Origin: a virus
Length of the DNA: 43,321 nt
Virus record (IMG/VR): IMGVR_UViG_3300007735_000736
Span: 1-43,321 of that record
Strand: one strand, 5' to 3'
Position numbers and translations under genes: made by a program. Under the pieces are notes generated by a model. It was given only the letters and a program-made list of their open reading frames with translations, was not told where the DNA came from and ran no database searches. Shown here piece by piece: positions 26,801-34,345 of this stretch; position 1 is the first letter of the stretch, and each line of letters begins with the position of its first letter.

Positions 26801-27128
26801 TATTGCATTGCATACTCCTATTCATGTCAAATCAGCAATTTATTTCAATACATTAATCAATACATTGAATTTGAAATCAAAATACATGCCGATCATTTCA
26901 GGCACCAAGATTCGGTATGTGTACACAGCTCAAAACAAATATGGACTCAAGTGCATTGGATTTAATGACACAATCCCACCAGAGTTTGATATTAAAATTG
27001 ACACAGAAAAAATGTTTGAGAAGCTCGTTGCACCTTGCATTGAAAGAGTGTATAGTTGTATCGGCTGGCAAATCCCAGACATGAGCAGACAATATCAATG
27101 TGATTTTTTAGATCTTTTTGCCTTATGA
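23877..27128 (+). CDS. 43: Family B DNA polymerase with intein
   Basis: A 1083-residue precursor of the replicative polymerase, about 917 residues after intein removal (T4 gp43 is 898). The proofreading exonuclease has YLDIEVY near residue 110, WNIEGFDIPYI and YNIHDVNLVRLL. The polymerase has motif A SFDANSLYPN near 458, motif B KIFLNSAYGTYANKY near 579, motif C YGDTD (638-642) split by the intein, and LEKKRYI near 882. Start at 23877 is the first ATG in frame and lies in a hairpin. The end overlaps the next gene by ATGA. Splicing is needed to form the catalytic site, so activity depends on it. Confidence 0.95.
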   Translation: MWRNVYYDNSRKKIFLWSWDKNGKRKMYDFEYEPFLYVETNSAQYDAKSLFNTNLKKIVFKNESARNQYVKDAGIKRVFYNLRAEQQFLLDLYRDKEFDWSHLPFKTFYLDIEVYTAKYKNDKKVKMRKAKNSNEVIETTLGEIRGNQQILEQYEIWDEETKEWTSYHNSCYTHQSEFPEADEAKHPINVITIYDNISESFYSWGLHPYEKSGINAAFSSQGIKELDVQRIHYTYCRTETELLQKFLEFWSKDYPDAVTGWNIEGFDIPYIINRISYVLGEDDAKMLSPVRKLYVRQGIATKFGREINKWYIRGMTCLDYMDLYKTFSRGEQDSYSLNNIAAAELEIGKLAHNASDLAALAESDWNSFVHYNIHDVNLVRLLDEKLNYVTIARFLAYKGFTKIEDSLGKIMIVTGAMCKEANRMNKIIPTFNAVATQEDYVGGYVREPQRGLNEAVVSFDANSLYPNTIITLNLSPETKIGKIIYRDDTECKVRFINKKEQVFTIDQLEEFCTKGRLALSQAGVLYRQDVKGICPAFIDSLYQERVVIQNQIEQLESQQVTPEIKHKIKHLDQMQYTIKIFLNSAYGTYANKYSPFYDIDMAASITETGQAVIKQAASIVNKFFVEENGLPDKDYIIYGDTDSCVSSTIINTNKGDITIGELFDQYQNEDTLIIDSGHEIQPIDKNCNLQSLTFDSKNKEVKYGNIKNIIRHKVSKKKYRIKAGGKEVIMTEDHGCMVYRDGQLLRVSPSDIRKTDKMVVCGMSNAFKIVDIEEVEEIGSFDDEYVYDIEMDDDTEHTFFANSILVHNSIYLAMKDYLVKHNIPILKENGDVTEECVAATDTLQTFINDKINHWARNTLHSVDPRYFFKRESICDVGLFLEKKRYILSVRYDGKRNKHKYKYVGVEVQRSTYSNAVKKLMKDIITTAFKSKDRVITDAKYRECYETFKTLPIDDIALRSSIKDYEKYASQSNGFNIALHTPIHVKSAIYFNTLINTLNLKSKYMPIISGTKIRYVYTAQNKYGLKCIGFNDTIPPEFDIKIDTEKMFEKLVAPCIERVYSCIGWQIPDMSRQYQCDFLDLFAL
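25803..26300 (+). other. Mini-intein inside polymerase motif C
   Basis: The 166-residue segment starting at Ser643 and ending at Asn808 interrupts YGDTD|S. N-terminal splicing block: STIINTNKGDITIGELF. TxxH block B: MTEDHGCMVYRDG. C-terminal blocks: YVYDIEMDDDTEHTFFANS and the final VHN followed by Ser+1. No LAGLIDADG or HNH endonuclease is present, so it is a mini-intein. If the intein starts at Ser643, ligation restores the canonical YGDTDSIY; if it starts at Cys644 the product would read YGDTDSSIY. I prefer the first reading. Confidence 0.88.
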
Positions 27129-27916
27129 AAATAGCACACGAAGCACCAATAGCAATATTAAAACAAGTACAGAAAGTAACGCACTATGAATATGTTCTAG
27201 TTCATCTTTTAGATGAATCACAAGAATATAAAGACCATTTCTACAACACAAGAAACCCAACAAATCAGCTAATACTTGATAACAGTATATTTGAACTAGG
27301 GCATGCTTTTGATTGGGATAAATATGCAGTACATGTGCAGGGATTGAATCCTACTAGGTACATCTTGCCAGATGTTCTTGGAGATAAAGTAGACAGCATT
27401 CATAATGCGAGGGTTTGGATGTCGACGTATCATGATAAATTCAACAGATCTCCTCGTAATTTGTTGCCAATGGCAGTTGTGCAAGGTCAATCAATGGATG
27501 AGCTGACTGAGTGCTATGTAGCATATTACAAAAACGGCATTAGAAATATCGCCATTGGATTCAACCATGATTTCTTTGTTAAAGATCCAGAGACTAGAGA
27601 TTGGGATCAAGCAAATGGCCGAATTCAATTTGTGAAACATCTTAAAGAAACTGGAGTGTGGAAATCCGATTGCTATCATCATTTGCTCGGATGTTCTTTA
27701 CCAATTGAATTGGGGTATCGAGGATATAATGATATTAATTCCGTAGACACATCAAGCCCAATTCTACACGGATTGCTTGGTATTAAATATGACGCATTAG
27801 GAATTTATCAGAAGAAGAAAATCAAAATGAATGATTTGATTCATAGCGAGGTTTCTGATGAACAACTTCAAATTATACTTGATAACATAAAAACCTTTAG
27901 ATATATTACTGAATGA
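27125..27916 (+). CDS. tRNA-guanine-transglycosylase-like TIM-barrel protein
   Basis: A 263-residue protein whose order of motifs recalls base-exchange enzymes of the TGT superfamily: LILDNSIFELG near residue 51 (compare the catalytic DSGGFQ loop), ILPDVLGD near 81, AVVQGQSMDEL near 118, NIAIGF near 142 and INSVDTSSP near 205 as a possible nucleophile site. Phage DpdA proteins of this superfamily insert 7-deazaguanines into DNA. The zinc site of tRNA enzymes (CxCxxC...H) is not seen and the protein is short. Function as a DNA- or tRNA-base exchange enzyme is plausible, not shown. ATGA overlaps link it to 43 and the next gene. Confidence 0.55.
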   Translation: MKIAHEAPIAILKQVQKVTHYEYVLVHLLDESQEYKDHFYNTRNPTNQLILDNSIFELGHAFDWDKYAVHVQGLNPTRYILPDVLGDKVDSIHNARVWMSTYHDKFNRSPRNLLPMAVVQGQSMDELTECYVAYYKNGIRNIAIGFNHDFFVKDPETRDWDQANGRIQFVKHLKETGVWKSDCYHHLLGCSLPIELGYRGYNDINSVDTSSPILHGLLGIKYDALGIYQKKKIKMNDLIHSEVSDEQLQIILDNIKTFRYITE

Positions 27917-28461
27917 AAATTTGTATTAGTGGACCTCAATGTGCAGGTAAAAGCACTCTAATGCGCAAACTTAAAGAGTGCGGTAATTTTGACCAGTATC
28001 ATTTTATTGATGAGCCTGTAAGAAGGCTGGTGAAAGAAAAGAATATTAAAATCAATCAAGATTCGAATTATGAATCTCAGATGACTATTCTTGAGGAGCA
28101 TCATCGCAATATCTATAGACATCCGAAGTTTATTACAGATAGAGGTGCATTAGACGCGTTTACGTACGCTACGCATGATTATCTTGTTGGCAAATATTCA
28201 TTCAAGCAATGGAAATCGTTCTATGAAATTTATGTGGAGACCATGCATCAATATGATCATATTTTTTTATTACCACCTCTTGAAATGAAAGATGACGGAT
28301 TTCGGTCATTAGATGTTCAATGGCAGGAACAGATTTACAACCTAATGACAGATGTTGGCGATCGGTGGCTAGATATTACAAGCACTCTTTCTACGCCTAT
28401 TTGGCAAGTACCACAAGGTAGCCCAGATAGTTATGTCAAATATATTTTGGTTAAATTGTAA
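27913..28461 (+). CDS. P-loop kinase (NadR/AAA_28-like)
   Basis: A 182-residue protein with Walker A GPQCAGKST at residues 7-15, the kinase-like YHFIDEPVRRLVKEK, and a FITDRGALDAFTYA segment that resembles the DR(G/S)-type motif of deoxynucleoside/NadR-like kinases. A phosphotransfer to a nucleoside or related small molecule is likely. It overlaps the TGT-like gene by ATGA and resembles the kinase at 36978. Confidence 0.7.
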   Translation: MKICISGPQCAGKSTLMRKLKECGNFDQYHFIDEPVRRLVKEKNIKINQDSNYESQMTILEEHHRNIYRHPKFITDRGALDAFTYATHDYLVGKYSFKQWKSFYEIYVETMHQYDHIFLLPPLEMKDDGFRSLDVQWQEQIYNLMTDVGDRWLDITSTLSTPIWQVPQGSPDSYVKYILVKL

Positions 28462-28478
28462 CAGGAGCACTGGTAACA

Positions 28479-28949
28479 ATGAAGACTTATCTATCTTGGG
28501 ACTACGTAGAGAAAAGCACTGAATCATTGGCACAAACGCTTGTTGCAGATTACTCTGATAAGCTAAATGATTTTGTAATTTTAGCACCATACTATGGGGG
28601 TTGGCCTGTCGCTACCATGACAGTCAATGCCATTCGTAACTTGACATCCACTGAATTCAAACCACCAGCAATTAATGAAACAGATCTAATTCGTCTTAAT
28701 CTTCTTTCATTGTTTAATTCTCAAAGGTACTTGGTTATATTTGATGATGTCCTGGATACCGGAAAAGTCATTAATAATATTATCTGGAGAATTGACCATG
28801 AGTGTAGATCGTTTATCAATACAGACAAATTCCACGAACGAATCATTGTCGCCACGATTGGTCGTAAAAGAAAGTGCGACTGGCCGTGTCGGCACATTTT
28901 TAATGCAGAATGGAAGTTAGATGAATGGATTGTATTTCCGTGGGAATAA
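28479..28949 (+). CDS. Phosphoribosyltransferase-like protein
   Basis: A 156-residue type I phosphoribosyltransferase. VIFDDVLDTGKVINN near residue 88 is the PRPP-binding loop, and FVILAPYYGGWPVATM the earlier pyrophosphate loop. The start SWDYVEKSTESLAQ resembles xanthine/hypoxanthine-type enzymes. It joins a free base to PRPP to give a nucleotide. One of the few genes here with a Shine-Dalgarno site (AGGAG, 28463-28467). Following a TGT-like and a kinase gene, it could handle an unusual base; this is inference. Confidence 0.75.
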   Translation: MKTYLSWDYVEKSTESLAQTLVADYSDKLNDFVILAPYYGGWPVATMTVNAIRNLTSTEFKPPAINETDLIRLNLLSLFNSQRYLVIFDDVLDTGKVINNIIWRIDHECRSFINTDKFHERIIVATIGRKRKCDWPCRHIFNAEWKLDEWIVFPWE

Positions 28950-28957
28950 ATTAGTAT

Positions 28958-29431
28958 ATGAGCACATTTTTAGAATACATCAACATTGCAGAACAAGAAG
29001 CAACCTTAAGAGAATCTAAGCAAACCAATAAATTTGATATCAAATGGCAGATTGTCCGCACAGACGCTAGAGATATTAAAGATCCAGCTAAAAAGCTATC
29101 CTTTGTTTTGAATTTTCTTGAGAAGAATCCATCGAAACAAAATTACGATCGAGTAGCCAATTGGGTTAAAATGACTGGAGTATCCTATAAGGGCGACGAT
29201 CGTGAAAAATTCGAAAAAGCACATGACAAGTTAAAACAAAGCAAAGAAGAATATAAAGAATCAAACACCGAAGATAATGACCTTAGCAAGATCAGTACTT
29301 CAAAATTGGAAAAAGTATATAAGGATCTTAGCAAGAGAAAATATGGATTTCAATTTAAATCAGTACCAAAAGCACACACTGAATTTATCAATGCAGTTGA
29401 AAAGGAATTAAAATCAAGAAATAATAGTTGA
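28958..29431 (+). CDS. Lysine-rich protein of unknown function
   Basis: A 157-residue, Lys/Glu/Asp-rich, mostly helical protein. AKKLSFVLNFLEKNPSKQNYDRVANWVKMT could be a helical repeat, and the C-terminus (SKLEKVYKDLSKRKYGF) another helix pair. It starts 8 bases after the phosphoribosyltransferase gene. No recognised family. Confidence 0.7.
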   Translation: MSTFLEYINIAEQEATLRESKQTNKFDIKWQIVRTDARDIKDPAKKLSFVLNFLEKNPSKQNYDRVANWVKMTGVSYKGDDREKFEKAHDKLKQSKEEYKESNTEDNDLSKISTSKLEKVYKDLSKRKYGFQFKSVPKAHTEFINAVEKELKSRNNS

Positions 29432-29456
29432 ATATACAACAACCACAATATAACAT
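29428..29456 (+). promoter_or_regulatory. Possible sigma70-like promoter
   Basis: TTGAAT (29428-29433), a 17-base spacer and TAACAT (29451-29456), 14 bases before the ATG at 29471. The -35 is good and the -10 weak. A near repeat (ATAACAT) follows, so the exact -10 is unclear. Confidence 0.3.
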
Positions 29457-29470
29457 ATAACATACAAATT

Positions 29471-29854
29471 ATGAGTACAGAAACACCAAACACCCGCACA
29501 TTTGTCAAAGAAAATCTAGTCGCATTTATCGACCCTGCAGGCCGAACCGGTTTCGGTGAATTGGTTCCGCATTTGGACACCGATACCACAGTGGCAATCA
29601 AGAATCCAGTGGTTGTGCATGTTGTCCCACAAGGACAGAATATGGCATTGCAACTCTTGCCCGCCTTTTTCCGTGAGTTCGGTGCAAGTCTTGAAGAACC
29701 GATTATCTTCAATTATCCGAAGACTTCGATTGCACTCAGTAACAATGCTGTCTTTGACTTCAAGCTGTACGGTCAGTATGAAGCAATGTTTGCACCTCCT
29801 CCATTGGTGCAGCCGGTTTCAGATCCAAAGGTTGTCAAGCTTTTTGACGAATAA
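29471..29854 (+). CDS. Conserved-looking single-gene unit of unknown function
   Basis: A 127-residue protein with more balanced codon use than its neighbours and many Pro, Val and Phe (FIDPAGRTGFGELVPH; PVVVHVVPQGQNMALQLLP; SIALSNNAVFDFKLYG). It appears to be a compact beta-rich fold. It has a promoter-like sequence in front and a strong terminator 12 bases behind, so it probably makes an abundant, single-gene transcript. No family recognised. Confidence 0.8.
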   Translation: MSTETPNTRTFVKENLVAFIDPAGRTGFGELVPHLDTDTTVAIKNPVVVHVVPQGQNMALQLLPAFFREFGASLEEPIIFNYPKTSIALSNNAVFDFKLYGQYEAMFAPPPLVQPVSDPKVVKLFDE

Positions 29855-29866
29855 CCAACCAAAACG

Positions 29867-29894
29867 AAAAGCCCCTCTTCGGAGGGGCTTTTTT
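29867..29894 (+). terminator. Rho-independent terminator with TTCG loop
   Basis: GCCCCTC (29871-29877), loop TTCG, GAGGGGC (29882-29888), then six T. Four A before the stem pair with four of the T. It stands out as the most GC-rich run nearby. Confidence 0.93.
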
Positions 29895-29908
29895 ATTGCA
29901 CATTACAT

Positions 29909-29937
29909 GTGATTTAACACACACCTCCGCTTATATT
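29909..29937 (+). promoter_or_regulatory. Possible promoter before uvsX
   Basis: TATATT (29932-29937) lies 7 bases before the uvsX ATG, the same arrangement as before gene 46. The hexamer 17 bases upstream (GTGATT) is only a partial -35 match. A promoter is needed here because a strong terminator lies just upstream. Confidence 0.3.
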
Positions 29938-29944
29938 GATATAC

Positions 29945-31045
29945 ATGAAAAAGAATCCGATTTTAGAAAAGGCTTTCAAGAGTTTAAAGAAGATTAATCC
30001 AGACGCTGAGTTCCTTAATAACAGCACCCTATCAACTATTACAGGCTTCATTGATACGGGAAGCTATGCACTGAATGCTATCATCAGCGGCAAGATCAAA
30101 GAAGGAGGTGTGCCGAAGGGTCGTATTACAGGATTCTCTGGTCCATCAGGATGTGGCAAAACTCTTATTATCAATAAGATTTTTGGTAACGCACAAAAAC
30201 AAGGAATGATTCCGGTCATCTGGGATACAGAAGGTGCTGTTGATCGCAGAGCCGCAGAGGGAGTTGGATGTGATGTTAACAATTACATTTGGAATTCTGC
30301 TGATACGATTGAGCAATGTCGAAATGATATGGTTAAGTTTCTGGATGAAATTATCGCAGATCCAGAAATGAAAGGTAAATTTATTTTTGCAATTGATTCT
30401 CTTGGCAATCTTATCAATGCAAAAGAGTTGCAAGATATTTCCAAAGACAAAGAATCTGCAGATATGGGTCTTCGAGCAAGAGCGATGAAAAGCCTTATGC
30501 GAACACTGAGCAATAAAGCATCGAAAGCACAGGTTCCAATTCTATTCACAAACCATATCTATGATGATCCATCTGCGATGTTTCCATCATTGATTAAGAA
30601 TCAAGGTGGTGGTAAGGGACCAATTTATCTTTCAACTGTTTTAGTTCAGATGTCAATGACTCAAAATAAAGATGAGGACGATGATGATAAAAAAATCGCC
30701 ATTGCAAATAAAGTCAGTGGTATTACTATGTCTGCAATGACCGTTAAAAATCGTGTAGTTCCTCCATTCTTAAAGACTGAATTGGAGCTTAATTTCAAAA
30801 CAGGCCTCGATAAATATTCGGGTCTTGAAGTGATGGCAATTGCTTATGATGTTGTAAAGCAAACAGGCGCAACATATCAGTTGCCAGAAGGCACTAAGCT
30901 CGGATATTTTAAACAGTGGCGTAAGAATGAAGAGCTTTGGGAGAACACTATTATCCCAAATCTTCAAAAGAAACTTGACACTGAACTCACATACTCAACC
31001 ACCGACCTAGACACCAATGACGAAGAAGACGACGAAGAAGCTTGA
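29945..31045 (+). CDS. uvsX: UvsX RecA-like recombinase
   Basis: A 366-residue RecA-family strand-exchange protein (T4 UvsX is 391). The ATG at 29945 is preferred over a TTG three codons earlier. Seen: Walker A GPSGCGKT near residue 66, the IWDTEGAVD segment with the catalytic Glu, Walker B FIFAIDSLGNL, FTNHIYDDP, and an acidic C-terminal tail (NDEEDDEEA), as in RecA/UvsX. UvsY would load it on gp32-coated DNA. The last 29 bases overlap the helicase gene. Confidence 0.92.
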   Translation: MKKNPILEKAFKSLKKINPDAEFLNNSTLSTITGFIDTGSYALNAIISGKIKEGGVPKGRITGFSGPSGCGKTLIINKIFGNAQKQGMIPVIWDTEGAVDRRAAEGVGCDVNNYIWNSADTIEQCRNDMVKFLDEIIADPEMKGKFIFAIDSLGNLINAKELQDISKDKESADMGLRARAMKSLMRTLSNKASKAQVPILFTNHIYDDPSAMFPSLIKNQGGGKGPIYLSTVLVQMSMTQNKDEDDDDKKIAIANKVSGITMSAMTVKNRVVPPFLKTELELNFKTGLDKYSGLEVMAIAYDVVKQTGATYQLPEGTKLGYFKQWRKNEELWENTIIPNLQKKLDTELTYSTTDLDTNDEEDDEEA

Positions 31046-32384
31046 TTTAAATCTTTTTGAATCTGTAATTGCATACCATTCTCTGTTTAATTCAGAGTAT
31101 CTGGCAAGCATTATCGATCACCTTAAACCTGAGTTGTTTCATCGACCCGAGACAAAGGCTGCAATCTTTCCAATCGTTGACTTCTTCAATGAGCACAATG
31201 AAATTCCGTCTATTACGGAAATTAAAGTCAGGCTTAAAGAGTCGACGGAAAGAGAGTTATTTGCAAAGCTTTTAAAAGAGTTCACAGCGATCGACAAGAC
31301 ATTTAACTTAAAAGAATTGCTCACGAATACAGAGCAGTTTTTGAAAGAAAGATCGCTTGTTGCATTCTTGAGCAAGACCGCAACACAACTAGCAAAAGAA
31401 GGCAGTGTAGATTATACTGCAGCATATGCGGAGCTTGAGACAGCGGTGACAATGTCTTTGATTGATGACGTTGGTCTTGAGTATTTCAAAGACTTTGAAA
31501 AGCATTTGGATTATCTTGATCGTAAAGAATCTCGCCTCAAGACAGGATGGAATTGGCTTGATGAAAAGCTTGGTGGCGGTCTTTTGGAAGAAGGAAGAGC
31601 GTTGTATATTTTCTGTGGTACTACGAATGTGGGCAAATCAATCTTCTTGGGCAATATAGCTAATAACATCGTGGCGCAAGGTAAGTGTGCGGTGATTATT
31701 AGTTTGGAAATGCCTGAGCAGATTTATGCTAAGCGTATTTCTGCGCAGCTATCTCGGATTCCAATTAATACTCTTGCAGAGAAGAAAGAAGAACTCCGAG
31801 ATTGGATGAATGAGTACACCTCAAATCATATGGATTCAAAGCTCTTTATTAAAGAGTTTCCACCATCAACGATTAGTGCTAATCACATCAGAGCATATTT
31901 GACAAAATTGGTACGTAAAGGAATTAAGATTGATGCGATCATTTTGGATTATTTGAATCTGATGGTTCCATGTCGTGGGTCTGGTGATGGCAATTCATAT
32001 GAAAAGATTAAGAAAATCGCCGAAGAAGTTCGAGCATTATCGTATGTATTCAACGCACCAGTAATTTCGGCTACACAATTAAATAGATCAGCATATGATC
32101 AAGCAAATCCTGGACTTGAGACAACGGGAGAATCAATGGGATTGCCTATGACAGCTGACGCTCAATTTGGTATTTGGTGTACAGATGAAGATCGGGAAGC
32201 TGGTATTTTACATCTTAATTTGATGAAGAATCGTTTTGGTCCTAATCATGGTAATACCGCATTCCAAATTGATTATGATACCTTGCATCTTTCAGAATAT
32301 GATGCAGAGACATTATCATCAGGAGAAACCAATTTTGACGATGACGATTTCAACAACGCGATGAAAGACCTGAAGTTGACATAA
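31017..32384 (+). CDS. 41: gp41-like replicative DNA helicase (DnaB family)
   Basis: A 455-residue DnaB-type helicase (T4 gp41 is 475). N-terminal helical domain to about residue 150, a linker, then the RecA-like motor: GTTNVGKSIFLG Walker A near 201, IISLEMPEQ, Walker B AIILDYLNLM, and ISATQLNRSA near the sensor. In T4 it opens the fork ahead of the polymerase and is loaded by gp59. It is 3' of uvsX as in T4, though T4 has gene 40 between them. Confidence 0.93.
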   Translation: MTKKTTKKLDLNLFESVIAYHSLFNSEYLASIIDHLKPELFHRPETKAAIFPIVDFFNEHNEIPSITEIKVRLKESTERELFAKLLKEFTAIDKTFNLKELLTNTEQFLKERSLVAFLSKTATQLAKEGSVDYTAAYAELETAVTMSLIDDVGLEYFKDFEKHLDYLDRKESRLKTGWNWLDEKLGGGLLEEGRALYIFCGTTNVGKSIFLGNIANNIVAQGKCAVIISLEMPEQIYAKRISAQLSRIPINTLAEKKEELRDWMNEYTSNHMDSKLFIKEFPPSTISANHIRAYLTKLVRKGIKIDAIILDYLNLMVPCRGSGDGNSYEKIKKIAEEVRALSYVFNAPVISATQLNRSAYDQANPGLETTGESMGLPMTADAQFGIWCTDEDREAGILHLNLMKNRFGPNHGNTAFQIDYDTLHLSEYDAETLSSGETNFDDDDFNNAMKDLKLT

Positions 32385-32390
32385 TTCTTT

Positions 32391-32408
32391 GCCTGTCTAA
32401 ATACAGGC
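32391..32408 (+). promoter_or_regulatory. Hairpin with late-promoter-like loop next to a start codon
   Basis: GCCTGT (32391-32396) and ACAGGC (32403-32408) form a 6-bp stem around CTAAAT, directly before the ATG at 32409. TCTAAATA (32396-32403) also fits a late-promoter core placed five bases before the ATG. The 3' arm would hide the only possible AGG ribosome contact. Confidence 0.35.
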
Positions 32409-32720
32409 ATGGAATTTGAAACAAAAAAGGATTATGAATCAACAGAATTTTTAGGAGAAAATGAAATCGACGAACATTATATCAAATCATGTTCTTTGAT
32501 TTGTCTTTTATCAAATAAGAATTTAAGCCCTACATCGATTATTATTTCTTTCATACAAAATCAAGAATTGCGTAAAATAATGTGTGATATCATGGATATT
32601 ACGTATTATGATTTTGTAAGAAAGATGTCGTACAATTATGATATTGTCAATAGATCAAAGAAAATATTATATGCATTAAATCAAAGTAATGACAGAAAAC
32701 GAAAAACAGATTTACAATAA
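32409..32720 (+). CDS. Small protein before gp59, possible gp33 position
   Basis: A 103-residue protein: an acidic start, a hydrophobic helix region (SIIISFIQNQELRKIMCDIM) and a basic end (NDRKRKTDLQ). In T4 the order is 33, 59, 32, so by position this could be the late-transcription coactivator gp33, but I see no convincing sequence similarity. It overlaps the gp59-like gene by 32 bases. Confidence 0.65.
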   Translation: MEFETKKDYESTEFLGENEIDEHYIKSCSLICLLSNKNLSPTSIIISFIQNQELRKIMCDIMDITYYDFVRKMSYNYDIVNRSKKILYALNQSNDRKRKTDLQ

Positions 32721-33345
32721 ATGGCTTGCTACTACTTCTGGGCAAATTAATAAGCCATTTAGACTGAGAGAAAATTGGCTGAATTTTGATTGTAGAGAGG
32801 ATTATCCATACCTACAAAGACTGAGCCATTTCTTTGGTAAGCACCCGCATATTAAATGGGAAGATTATTTTGCGGCTCCATATAAAATCCACAAATCACA
32901 AAAACACAACGGCAGGATAGCACTTGAGTATTACATATCACCAAAAGCAATTAAAGACTATACGTCATATATGAAGTATTTGGCATTGCTGGAACCAGAT
33001 GATCCACAACAAGCAGCACTCACTATACAATCATTTAAGTTCATCCGTGATTTTTGTGTTGAGAATAAAATTAGAGCATCACAATACTGCCAGTTTAAGC
33101 AAGGATATACATCTACCTTTCTTAAGCACATCAAACAACACCAAGTATCACTGTATGCCATCTTTGCATTCCCAGATGCATTTTCTATTATGAATGGGCT
33201 GCATCCAGAAGAATTTGGTTTGTTTCTCGGAGATGTGAATTTGTACTCACACAAGACTAAATACGATAGATCTGATATCAAACCAAAAACACAACAACTA
33301 TACCAAGCACTACAAAACTACACTAAAAAAATTCTTGAATCCTAA
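32689..33345 (+). CDS. 59: gp59-like helicase loader
   Basis: A 218-residue, almost all-helical basic protein, the length of T4 gp59 (217), which places gp41 helicase on gp32-covered forks. The C-terminal part (FLKHIKQHQVSLYAIFAF..AFSIMNGL) follows the T4 gp59 pattern of a YIFKLL..NIISFETFILLDSF helix pair. Position directly before gene 32 is as in T4. Assignment rests on length, helical pattern and context. Confidence 0.65.
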   Translation: MTENEKQIYNKWLATTSGQINKPFRLRENWLNFDCREDYPYLQRLSHFFGKHPHIKWEDYFAAPYKIHKSQKHNGRIALEYYISPKAIKDYTSYMKYLALLEPDDPQQAALTIQSFKFIRDFCVENKIRASQYCQFKQGYTSTFLKHIKQHQVSLYAIFAFPDAFSIMNGLHPEEFGLFLGDVNLYSHKTKYDRSDIKPKTQQLYQALQNYTKKILES

Positions 33346-33363
33346 ACAACCAACAACTATAAT
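33335..33363 (+). promoter_or_regulatory. Sigma70 promoter before gene 32
   Basis: TTGAAT (33335-33340), exactly 17 bases, TATAAT (33358-33363), a perfect -10. It gives a leader of about 20 bases before the ATG at 33390. The best promoter match in the window, fitting the need for a lot of single-strand-binding protein. Confidence 0.7.
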
Positions 33364-33389
33364 AAAACACACATCCAAATAATAACATT

Positions 33390-34340
33390 ATGTCTATTCT
33401 CGACGAAATCTTCAGCAAAATCCAAACATCACAAACCCCTCAAAGTTCAACACCTAAAAACGACAATCTGTTCAAACCAGAAATTGACAAGACGTACATT
33501 GTGCGGTTCATTCCGTACCTTCCAAACCCAGCCAACTCAATGATGTCTTTTATGAATCATGGATGGGAGTCGAGACAGAATGGTCGTTATATTTCGGTTC
33601 CATGTCTCAAATCATGGGGTAAATCCGAAATCTGTCCGTGCTGCGAAACCCGTTTTGCAGAGCTTAAAATCGGCACTGACGCAGCAAAGAATAAAGCACG
33701 GCTTCTTCGTCAGAAGACGATGAATTACGCGAATATTTATATCATTGAGTCGCCGAATGAAAAAGATATCGGACAAGTCAAGCCGTGGAGATACGGTGCA
33801 GAGATTAGCAAGATTTTGTCGGCTGCTATTGTTGGTGAAGATAGCGAAGAATATGGTAAACGTATTTTTGATCTATCCCCTAATGGAGTAGATTTTCGCA
33901 TTCGTTGTGAAATGAAGGGGTCGGGCAAAGAAGCTACTCCAACATATGTTGCGAGCAAATTTATCAGCAAGCAACGCAATTTGAATTTTACCGCAAGTGA
34001 AATCGAAAACATCTATGGTCTTGCACAAGACTTGACTACGTTGCTTCCACCGAAGAAGACAGCAGATGAAATTCAAAAAGTGCTCAATGAGCATTATTTT
34101 ACGAATCAAAATAGATCACCAGCAATTCCGGTGATCTCATATGCAAATGACGACGATGATTCGGCTTCGGATGCAATTGGTCAATATGCGGGACCGCCTG
34201 CAAGTGTTGTTAATACCAACAACGCAGTACGCGAGGCTGTTGCAGAGGTTCAATCAAAGAAAGAAATCCAAACAAAATCAGTCGACATCGATGAAACCGT
34301 GGAATCCCTTCTTAAAGAATTCGAAATCCCTACTTTCTAA
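33390..34340 (+). CDS. 32: gp32-like single-stranded DNA-binding protein
   Basis: A 316-residue protein (T4 gp32 is 301). The zinc site is clear: His57, Cys72, Cys82 and Cys85, spaced H-x14-C-x9-C-x2-C against T4 H-x12-C-x9-C-x2-C. The OB-fold core follows (YIVRFIPYLP; ANIYIIESP; VDFRIRCEM). The C-terminus has an acidic patch (YANDDDD) and an acidic helix end, used in T4 to bind partner proteins. The first 20 residues would give cooperative binding. It has its own promoter. Confidence 0.9.
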   Translation: MSILDEIFSKIQTSQTPQSSTPKNDNLFKPEIDKTYIVRFIPYLPNPANSMMSFMNHGWESRQNGRYISVPCLKSWGKSEICPCCETRFAELKIGTDAAKNKARLLRQKTMNYANIYIIESPNEKDIGQVKPWRYGAEISKILSAAIVGEDSEEYGKRIFDLSPNGVDFRIRCEMKGSGKEATPTYVASKFISKQRNLNFTASEIENIYGLAQDLTTLLPPKKTADEIQKVLNEHYFTNQNRSPAIPVISYANDDDDSASDAIGQYAGPPASVVNTNNAVREAVAEVQSKKEIQTKSVDIDETVESLLKEFEIPTF

Positions 34341-34345
34341 TATAC

